This document shows positions 1 to 6,358 of a stretch of 6,358 nucleotides of DNA, one piece after another. Position 1 is the first letter of the stretch. Each line of letters begins with the position of its first letter. The notes under the pieces are model-generated. The model had not been told where the DNA came from, did no database searches, and worked only from the letters and a program-made list of their open reading frames with translations. The position numbers were made by a program, and so were the translations under genes. The DNA is from an uncultured Slackia sp. (lineage in GTDB: Bacteria; Actinomycetota; Coriobacteriia; Coriobacteriales; Eggerthellaceae): the NCBI GenBank assembly GCA_934646845.1, contig CAKUEV010000115.1:1-6358 (forward strand). Direction: 5' to 3'.

Positions 1-80
1 CATGCATCCATGCATCCATGCATCCATGCATCCATGCATCCATGCATCCATGCATCCATGCATCCATGCATCCATGCGCC
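1..80. repeat. 8-bp tandem repeat (CATGCATC), nine perfect copies plus one decayed copy
   Basis: Nine consecutive perfect copies of CATGCATC fill 1-72, and a tenth (73-80, CATGCGCC) has two changes. The array runs off the left edge, so the true copy number is unknown. Because 8 is not a multiple of 3, the array is open in all forward frames with an ATG every 8 bases, which makes a spurious repetitive ORF. It lies beyond the accC terminator, and no gene is visible across it. Perfect short arrays like this usually change copy number by replication slippage, but nothing here shows what it would control. Confidence 0.97.
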
Positions 81-219
81 CGATTGTCCGTTCGCCCGGT
101 CGGCTTCTAGGCTGGTTTGTCCCATGCGTCGTTTACCCATGCTCCTATTTGAGCTATAAGCCTGTTTGCCCCATGCGCCCGCTTGACCCCATAGGCCCGT
201 TTTATCCCATGCGCCTAAA
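74..219. repeat. Degenerate tandem repeat with 15-18-bp units
   Basis: The octamer array passes directly into diverged units of 15-18 bp. On the plus strand, clear examples start at 121 (CCCATGCGTCGTTTA), 136 (CCCATGCTCCTATTTGA), 153 (GCTATAAGCCTGTTTGC), 170-171 (CCCATGCGCCCGCTTGA), 188-189 (CCCATAGGCCCGTTTTA) and 207 (CCCATGCGCCTAAAA). A rough consensus is CCCATGCGCCYGTTTGA. The region is non-coding as far as I can tell and lies downstream of the accC transcript. Unit boundaries are approximate because the copies contain indels. Confidence 0.7.
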
Positions 220-247
220 ACAGCGGAAGCCCCCATATGGGGGCTTC
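215..247 (-). terminator. Probable intrinsic terminator of the pycB-accC operon
   Basis: A perfect 9-bp stem (226-234 with 239-247; GAAGCCCCC / GGGGGCTTC) encloses an ATAT loop. On the minus strand it begins about 43 bases after the accC stop codon. It is followed by CGCTG and then TTTT, so the U-tract is short and offset by five bases. The other strand has no U-tract after the stem, so the hairpin fits termination of accC rather than of a gene entering from the left. Confidence 0.75.
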
Positions 248-290
248 GCGATATTGGACTGGTGTCCGTTCTAGAGAACGGCGCGATTCA

Positions 291-1634
291 TTACAGCCCC
301 GTGACCTCAATGAAGTCGGTATGGGCTTCGCCACGCTGGAAAATCTCGTTCTCCAGCACCGCCTGATGAAACGGAATCGTGGTCGCAATGCCTTCGATGT
401 TGAACTCGGAAAGCGCGCGACGGCCACGGGCCAGCGCCTCATCACGGTCGCGGCCCCACACGATGAGCTTTGCCACCATGGAGTCGTAGAACGGCGAAAT
501 AACCGAACCCGCCTGAACGTACGCTTCGACGCGCACGCCCGGACCGCCCGGAACATCGAAACGCGTAATGGTGCCTGGGCACGGACGGAAGCCGTTTTCC
601 GGGTCTTCCGCGTTGATGCGGAATTCGATCGCGTGGCCGTTCGGCACGAACGGAGCCTCGTCAGCGCAGCTCATAGGCTCGCCCGACGCGATGCGCAGCT
701 GCTCCTTGATGATGTCGACGCCCGTGATTTGCTCGGTCACAGGATGCTCGACCTGCACGCGCGTGTTCATTTCCATGAAATAGAACTTGCCGTCGTTGTC
801 GAGCAAGAACTCGATGGTGCCCGCATTGCGGTAATCAACCGCGCGCACAGCCTTAACGGCAGCCACTGCCATATTGCGACGCAAAGTCTCGTCAAGGGCA
901 GGCGACGGAGCCTCTTCGAGCAGCTTTTGGTGGCGGCGCTGAATGGAGCAGTCGCGCTCGCACAGGGCGATTTGGTGGCCGAAGTCGTCGGCAAGCACCT
1001 GAATCTCAACATGGCGCGGGCGCAGCACGAGCTTCTCGATATACACGTCATCGTTGGCGAACGCGGCCTTCGCTTCGGCCTTCGCCGCCATGAATGCATC
1101 GGCGAGTTCTTCGGGCGCGTGCACCTCGCGCATGCCCTTGCCGCCGCCGCCGGCAGATGCCTTGATAAGCACCGGATAGCCAACGCGCTCGGCGAACTCG
1201 CGCGCATCATCGACGCTCTCGACCACGCCGTCGGAACCGGGAACCGTGGGCACGCCGCACATCATCATGGTCTCACGCGCAGCCGCCTTGTCGCCCATGC
1301 GGTCGATGCACTCGGGGGCGGGGCCGATGAATACCAGGTCGTTGTCGGCGCAGGCGCGTGCGAAATCGGAATTCTCGGCCAAGAAGCCATAGCCCGGATG
1401 CACAGCCTGGCAACCCGTAGTAGTTGCCGCGGCGATGATGTTCGCCATATTCAAGTACGACTTGCCTGCAGGAGCTGGGCCAATGCATACGGCTTCGTCA
1501 GCATAGCGAACAGGCAGCGTGTCTTTGTCGGCCGTGGAATACACCGCAACCGTTTTCACGCCCAGCTCGCGAGCGGCGCGCATGATGCGCAACGCCACTT
1601 CGCCGCGGTTGGCGACAAGAATTTTGTCGAACAT
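291..1634 (-). CDS. accC: Biotin carboxylase (AccC-type subunit of a biotin-dependent carboxylase)
   Basis: This 447-residue protein has the usual AccC length and carboxylates the biotin of a carrier protein using ATP and bicarbonate in the cytoplasm. The N-terminal domain opens with KILVANRGEVALRI. The ATP-grasp region shows K116 (MGDK), K158, and the glycine-rich loop at 162-165. The active site shows E275, E288, N290, R292, Q294 and E296 in MEMNTRVQVEHP, with R339 further on; E288 to E296 fall at the same numbers as in E. coli AccC. The start is ATG at 1634, three bases after the stop of the upstream carboxyltransferase gene, with GAAGGGG (1643-1649) inside that gene as ribosome-binding site, so translation is probably coupled. 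Its natural partner is the carrier domain of the adjacent gene. It might also serve an acetyl-CoA carboxylase elsewhere in the genome; no accA or accD is visible here. It ends in TAA (291-293), followed by a terminator. Confidence 0.96.
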   Translation of the reverse strand: MFDKILVANRGEVALRIMRAARELGVKTVAVYSTADKDTLPVRYADEAVCIGPAPAGKSYLNMANIIAAATTTGCQAVHPGYGFLAENSDFARACADNDLVFIGPAPECIDRMGDKAAARETMMMCGVPTVPGSDGVVESVDDAREFAERVGYPVLIKASAGGGGKGMREVHAPEELADAFMAAKAEAKAAFANDDVYIEKLVLRPRHVEIQVLADDFGHQIALCERDCSIQRRHQKLLEEAPSPALDETLRRNMAVAAVKAVRAVDYRNAGTIEFLLDNDGKFYFMEMNTRVQVEHPVTEQITGVDIIKEQLRIASGEPMSCADEAPFVPNGHAIEFRINAEDPENGFRPCPGTITRFDVPGGPGVRVEAYVQAGSVISPFYDSMVAKLIVWGRDRDEALARGRRALSEFNIEGIATTIPFHQAVLENEIFQRGEAHTDFIEVTGL

Positions 1635-1637
1635 GCC

Positions 1638-3524
<1,887 letters not shown>

Positions 3525-3549
3525 GCTTCACCTCTCACTTTCCCTATAA

Positions 3550-3616
3550 GGCCGCGCACATGCACGGCAGCATGAAAGCGGCCGTCGGATGCGCGCTGCT
3601 TCACGCGGACCCGACG
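3550..3616 (-). promoter_or_regulatory. Two adjacent hairpins in the pycB 5' leader
   Basis: Two stem-loops sit side by side immediately upstream of the pycB ribosome-binding site. Hairpin A pairs GGCCGC (3550-3555) with GCGGCC (3578-3583), then, after a symmetric 3-base internal loop, CATGC (3559-3563) with GCATG (3570-3574). Hairpin B pairs CGTCGG (3583-3588) with CCGACG (3611-3616), then, after another symmetric 3-base internal loop, CGCG (3592-3595) with CGCG (3604-3607). They share base 3583. No U-tract follows either on the minus strand, so they are not simple terminators. I do not recognise a known riboswitch, and a regulatory role is inferred from position only. Confidence 0.45.
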
Positions 3617-3665
3617 CCCGCTTGCAAACATATTTACATTCCGAAACCCCCAGAATGACGCCTCT

Positions 3666-3671
3666 AGTATA
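3666..3671 (-). promoter_or_regulatory. Candidate -10 box for the pycB-accC operon
   Basis: On the minus strand the hexamer is TATACT, close to the TATAAT consensus and about 142 bases before the pycB start. No good TTGACA-like hexamer lies 16-18 bases upstream; TTGTCT is too far at 24 bases. If used, it would give a leader of roughly 130 bases carrying the two hairpins at 3550-3616. A second TATACC lies nearby, 15 bases after TTGAGC. Confidence 0.3.
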
Positions 3672-3731
3672 CCGAGCCTGACGAACGAATTCTCTAGACA
3701 AACGGGTATACGGTCGAACTAAGGCGCTCAA

Positions 3732-3760
3732 GCACTATATCGCGCGATAGTGCCTTTTGT
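3732..3760. promoter_or_regulatory. 22-bp near-palindrome upstream of pycB (operator or plus-strand terminator)
   Basis: GCACTATATCGCGCGATAGTGC (3732-3753) matches its own reverse complement at 9 of 11 positions per half. On the plus strand it is followed by CTTTTGT, which looks like an intrinsic terminator, but no plus-strand gene leads into it. On the minus strand it lies 60-90 bases upstream of the candidate -10 box, where a regulator might bind. The two readings cannot be separated from sequence alone. Confidence 0.4.
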
Positions 3761-3974
3761 CGAGACGGTAGCAGCCACGTTACACTTTAGAAAAGAAAGA
3801 AACATAAAGAGCTGCCCAAACAAGCAGCAACGCTTATCAATTCCCCGTAATTCGATAACGGCTCAGCGCGAACGCAACTAAGGCAAGCGACCACCCCGAA
3901 CGAGAAGCGCGCGCCCGAAGCTTGCGAACACGAAACGCCTCACGGCTGCGCGGAGTTGCATGCGCCAAAGCTCG

Positions 3975-4197
3975 CCAGCGTAAAACAATTCGCCTGAAAG
4001 TGACAAAAGTTGCGAATTCGGGGGCATAAAACCGAGGAGGCTTTTCTACGCAGACGCATAACCCCAGGTCACGATTAGTCGATACAGGCTCCACAACAAG
4101 CGATTAAACCCGCACGCCCTATTTCGCCCGAAAAAGGGCGTTTAAAGCCCCCGAATTCGCAACTTTTGTCACTTTTTGCACTTTTCTTTTACGCTGG
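3975..4197. repeat. Large symmetric inverted-repeat element of 223 bp (MITE-like or paired regulatory modules)
   Basis: A perfect 29-bp inverted repeat pairs 3997-4025 with 4147-4175; the left arm begins AAAGTGACAAAAGTTGC. Farther out, in the same register, CCAGCGTAAAA (3975-3985) pairs exactly with TTTTACGCTGG (4187-4197). An 11-base block on each side (3986-3996 and 4176-4186) is not complementary. Inward, the match continues weakly to 4032/4140 with mismatches. The 107-base core contains small hairpins (for example 4115-4140) but no gene. No target-site duplication is evident next to the ends. It could be a decayed miniature transposable element, or two copies of one 58-bp module in opposite orientation. 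Confidence 0.85.
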
Positions 4198-4260
4198 ATG
4201 GCAATATGCCGCTAATCAACGTCACGACTCTGCTTGGCGAGATGCGAACACGGATCGACT

Positions 4261-4593
4261 GAGCCCAATTGCCAAGCCAACTGCGGCACCAACTGCCGCG
4301 CCGAGCCAATTGCGGCAACGGCCAATCGCGGCAACGGCCAATCGCGACACCAGGCAAGTTGCCGTGCCAGGTCGGCTGGTAAGCTGCAGCGCCAAGTCGG
4401 CCGCAGCGCCATGCCAGCCGCAATAGCGAGCCAATCGCAGCGCCAAACCAGTTGCTGCGCCAGACCAGTTGCGGTGCCAAATCAGTTGCAAAGCAAAATC
4501 AACCACAACATCAAGCCGGATGAGGCTCCGTACCGGATGCAACTCCGAACCAAATGCCCATCATGGCTCCGAGTCGGTCGCCGCACCGAGCCA
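4261..4593. repeat. Degenerate tandem array with 17-bp period, about 20 units
   Basis: Successive 17-base units include GTGCCAGGTCGGCTGGT (4364-4380), GCGCCAAGTCGGCCGCA (4389-4405), GCGCCATGCCAGCCGCA (4406-4422), ATAGCGAGCCAATCGCA (4423-4439), GCGCCAAACCAGTTGCT (4440-4456), GCGCCAGACCAGTTGCG (4457-4473) and GTGCCAAATCAGTTGCA (4474-4490). More diverged units continue at 4491, 4508, 4525 and 4542. Two identical 16-base copies (4315-4330 and 4331-4346) show recent duplication. Units before 4298 are shortened to 12-13 bases. The phase is held well in the middle and decays at both ends. It lies downstream of the zinc-ribbon gene's terminator and is probably non-coding. Confidence 0.85.
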
Positions 4594-4674
4594 GCCCACT
4601 TGAGTTCAGCCACAATCCGCGCCGCACAAACCCCAAATGGCCCGGGAATGCGCTGCAAAGGACCCCAAACATGC

Positions 4675-4711
4675 CATATGCCGCGGTGGCTGAAAGCCGC
4701 CGCGGCATATG
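4675..4711 (-). terminator. Hairpin downstream of the zinc-ribbon gene, probable terminator
   Basis: A 17-bp stem (4675-4691 with 4695-4711, arms starting CATATGCCGCGG) closes on a 3-base loop, beginning 42 bases after the stop codon of the minus-strand gene. The minus-strand RNA then reads GCATGTTTGGGG, so the U-tract is poor. One position (4687/4699) is an A-C mismatch in minus-strand RNA but a G-U pair in plus-strand RNA. Position favours termination or 3'-end protection of the zinc-ribbon transcript. Confidence 0.6.
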
Positions 4712-4752
4712 TTCAACTTGAAACCTTGGGTCTCGCTCATTGTTGGGCTTGG

Positions 4753-6201
4753 CTAGTCGTCGTTCTTCTCGATGCGGCGACGCGTCTCGTATTCGCGCAC
4801 GAAATGCTCGCTTTCGTCGGTAAGATTCAACCCCTCAAACGATCGATAAGCTTGCGCATCGCTCGCCACTTCGGCAGTTTTCATTTGATTGTAGAAAACG
4901 ATGCACACAAACGCCGCAACCACCGCGGGAATCACGCCGTCCACAAATACGCTCGTCAGAGTGTCGTCAAATTGGAACACGCCCATATCGAGGCCGAACA
5001 GCGCAGCGGCAAGCGCGGCGAAAATGCCGAAGAACCACGCCGCCACCTTGAGCTTTGCCACGGGCAAATCGCCCACGAATCGGCCCGTTTGCCCATTCAT
5101 GGCGAACAGATAGTCGTTGCCCTCCCACGTGGTATGCAGCATCCACACCGGCAAAAGCGCCTGCATACAACCCGTCATCTGCGTCGTGGAGTGCACGATT
5201 CCCGTATCGACGTAATCGTAGCCCGTAATCGTTGCGCGCAAATCATGCTCGAAGGAATGGCGCATGCGCTCTTCAGCGCGGCTAGAGCACACTTTTGAAT
5301 CTTCGTCATAGCGCTCGGCAACATAGCCCGGCAAATATGCGACCGAGAAAGGTTTCATCTCATCGAAATCGTACGGCTCGATCGCATCCATGTGCCCGTC
5401 GGGCATTTTCGCCGAACCGTCAACGGGAACCCGCTCGAAATCCAAATCGCCCGCGCGATAGGCCTCATAGACCGTCGTACGCGTTACTTCCTCATCGCCC
5501 GAGCGATAGGTGCGCTCGTTGCGGCACTCAAACGTGCCGCTTCCTTCAACCGAACCGTCGTAAAGCCAGAACGGCACGTATACGCCCTGGATATGCTCGA
5601 CTTTGTTCGCGGCGATGAATTTCTTCGGCAGGAACTTCTTTCCCTTGTAATAGTCGTTCAGAGCCGTGACCGCGGCTTGTTTATCGAGCTTGAACGGCAC
5701 CACGCCATCGGGGCGCGCCATGTCGACGAACGCGCCAGGAGTCACTGCCGGGTTGCCGCAATATGGGCATTCCGAGACTGCAGTCGTTGCATCGCACGTA
5801 ATTTCCGCGCCGCACGACGAGCATGTCATCGATCGCAGGCCGTCGCGCTCGCCTTCGTTCCACGAGGCGCGCGAGAGAAACGACGCGATAGCCTCGTCGC
5901 CCTCGCTTGCGTGGCCGCTTGTCGCGGCGGCGGCATTCAGCACATCCTCGGTCAAAGCCACCGCAACGCCATCGGTTGCACCCATGGCCTCAAACGCGCT
6001 CATCTCGCCGGAAGCCGCGCGCTCGGCCGCAGCCACCGCGGACGCGTCGGCCTCGGACTGCTTGGCAGCATAGTGCGCCTCGATTTGCGCAACCTCGAAA
6101 GAGCTTTCACAATAGTCGCAGACCATAAGGCCTTTTGACTCGGAAAAGTGCAGGGGTCCACCACATGCGGGGCATTGGTAGTTCACCGATTCAACAGCCA
6201 T
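4753..6201 (-). CDS. TFIIB-type double zinc-ribbon protein with two C-terminal membrane segments
   Basis: This 482-residue protein belongs to a bacterial family usually annotated only as zinc-ribbon or TFIIB-type zinc-ribbon containing; its function is not established. A first ribbon uses C10/C13 and C28/C31 (CPACGG and CDYC). Residues about 45-115 are Ala- and acid-rich and probably flexible. A second ribbon uses C127/C130 and C145/C148 (CSSC and CPYCGN). A soluble domain follows at about 165-380, with VPFKLDK, KFLPKKF, GVYVPFWLYDG and PVWMLHTTW. Two hydrophobic segments lie at about 386-406 and 417-437, followed by a charged tail ending EKNDD. With no signal peptide, both ribbons are probably cytoplasmic. 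I chose ATG at 6201 because AGGAG lies five bases upstream and the conserved ribbon begins there; the in-frame ATG at 6288 lacks a ribosome-binding site. It appears to be transcribed alone and ends in TAG. Confidence 0.88.
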   Translation of the reverse strand: MAVESVNYQCPACGGPLHFSESKGLMVCDYCESSFEVAQIEAHYAAKQSEADASAVAAAERAASGEMSAFEAMGATDGVAVALTEDVLNAAAATSGHASEGDEAIASFLSRASWNEGERDGLRSMTCSSCGAEITCDATTAVSECPYCGNPAVTPGAFVDMARPDGVVPFKLDKQAAVTALNDYYKGKKFLPKKFIAANKVEHIQGVYVPFWLYDGSVEGSGTFECRNERTYRSGDEEVTRTTVYEAYRAGDLDFERVPVDGSAKMPDGHMDAIEPYDFDEMKPFSVAYLPGYVAERYDEDSKVCSSRAEERMRHSFEHDLRATITGYDYVDTGIVHSTTQMTGCMQALLPVWMLHTTWEGNDYLFAMNGQTGRFVGDLPVAKLKVAAWFFGIFAALAAALFGLDMGVFQFDDTLTSVFVDGVIPAVVAAFVCIVFYNQMKTAEVASDAQAYRSFEGLNLTDESEHFVREYETRRRIEKNDD

Positions 6202-6226
6202 GAGAACTCCTTTCTCGTTTCGAGAA
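6202..6226 (-). promoter_or_regulatory. Ribosome-binding site flanked by competing small hairpins
   Basis: AGGAG (6207-6211 on the plus strand as CTCCT) sits five bases before the ATG at 6201 and fixes the start of the zinc-ribbon gene. Just upstream, TTCTCG and CGAGAA form a 6-bp hairpin with a 3-base loop (6212-6217 with 6221-6226). The same GAGAA segment (6212-6216) could instead pair with TTCTC next to the ATG (6202-6206), putting AGGAG in the loop. Either fold is small, so a regulatory role is only possible. Confidence 0.5.
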
Positions 6227-6358
6227 CAGAGTCGCGCAAAACGTCCCTTTCCATCACTCCCCATTGGCCCAAAATAGACCCCCAACATGACCCACTCGAC
6301 TCAAAGTCACTCCGTAGCCAGCAGCGAATCCGCACCCACCAAAAGCGAGCCCGCACGC

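Larger units (their letters stand above)
3525..4752. other. Gene-free stretch of about 1.2 kb between the two transcription units
   Basis: I find no credible protein gene here. The open frames on both strands lack ribosome-binding sites and recognisable protein composition, and several exist only because 17-bp repeats stay open in every frame. No tRNA, rRNA or CRISPR is visible. The stretch contains the pycB leader and candidate promoter, a palindrome, a large inverted repeat, a degenerate 17-bp array and the terminator of the zinc-ribbon gene, each listed separately. Between 3761 and 3974 I see only weak hairpins and possibly further decayed repeat units. Confidence 0.75.

Noticed and set aside
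2..274. Plus-strand ORF starting with repeated MHPCIHAS units
   Set aside because: The peptide repeat is forced by the 8-bp array, which is open in all three frames. There is no ribosome-binding site, and the frame runs through the accC terminator.
3801..3828. Minus-strand terminator (GCTGC/GCAGC stem followed by a T-rich tract)
   Set aside because: The stem is only 5 bp with an 8-base loop, and no gene immediately precedes it on that strand.
3837..4094. Minus-strand ORF of 85 codons with a GTG start
   Set aside because: No Shine-Dalgarno precedes the GTG, the composition is Arg-rich and unlike a folded protein, and about half the frame is the arm and core of the inverted-repeat element.
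4222..4542. Minus- and plus-strand ORFs across the 17-bp array (also the plus-strand frame 4234-5298)
   Set aside because: A 17-bp period keeps several frames open at once. The peptides are low-complexity, no ribosome-binding site is present, and the long plus-strand frame continues antisense through the zinc-ribbon gene.
4261..4593. CRISPR array
   Set aside because: Units abut without unique spacers, vary strongly, and are only 17 bases long; no cas genes are nearby.
6199..6288. Upstream in-frame start at 6288 for the zinc-ribbon protein
   Set aside because: It lacks a ribosome-binding site and would add 29 residues unlike the family, whereas ATG at 6201 has AGGAG at ideal spacing.

Overview
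The window reads as part of a high-GC bacterial chromosome. The protein style (an unusual pyruvate carboxylase-type subunit fused to an AccB-like carrier, and a double zinc-ribbon membrane protein) suggests Coriobacteriia, probably Eggerthellaceae. That placement is recognition by eye, not a database result. All three genes I can support lie on the minus strand, so transcription runs right to left.

From right to left: 6227-6358 holds only upstream DNA with no convincing promoter. A 482-residue double zinc-ribbon protein with two C-terminal membrane segments occupies 4753-6201 and is followed by a 17-bp hairpin (4675-4711) that probably ends its transcript. Next comes about 1.2 kb without a credible gene (3525-4752). 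It is not featureless: it holds a degenerate tandem array with a 17-bp period (about 4261-4593), a large symmetric inverted-repeat element (3975-4197), a 22-bp near-palindrome (3732-3753), a candidate -10 box (3666-3671) and two adjacent hairpins in the leader of the next gene (3550-3616).

The second transcription unit is a two-gene operon. A 628-residue carboxyltransferase (1638-3524) ends in a complete AccB-type biotin carrier, and a 447-residue biotin carboxylase (291-1634) starts three bases after its stop. Together they contain everything needed for a two-subunit biotin-dependent carboxylase: AccC uses ATP and bicarbonate to carboxylate the biotin on the carrier, and the carboxyltransferase passes the carboxyl group on, most likely to pyruvate to give oxaloacetate. 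A hairpin at 226-247 terminates the operon.

The left edge (1-219) is repetitive: nine perfect copies of an 8-bp repeat merge into degenerate 15-18-bp units that resemble the 17-bp array at 4261-4593. The main unexplained signals are the two related minisatellite-like arrays, the large inverted repeat, and the carboxyltransferase/AccB-type carrier fusion.
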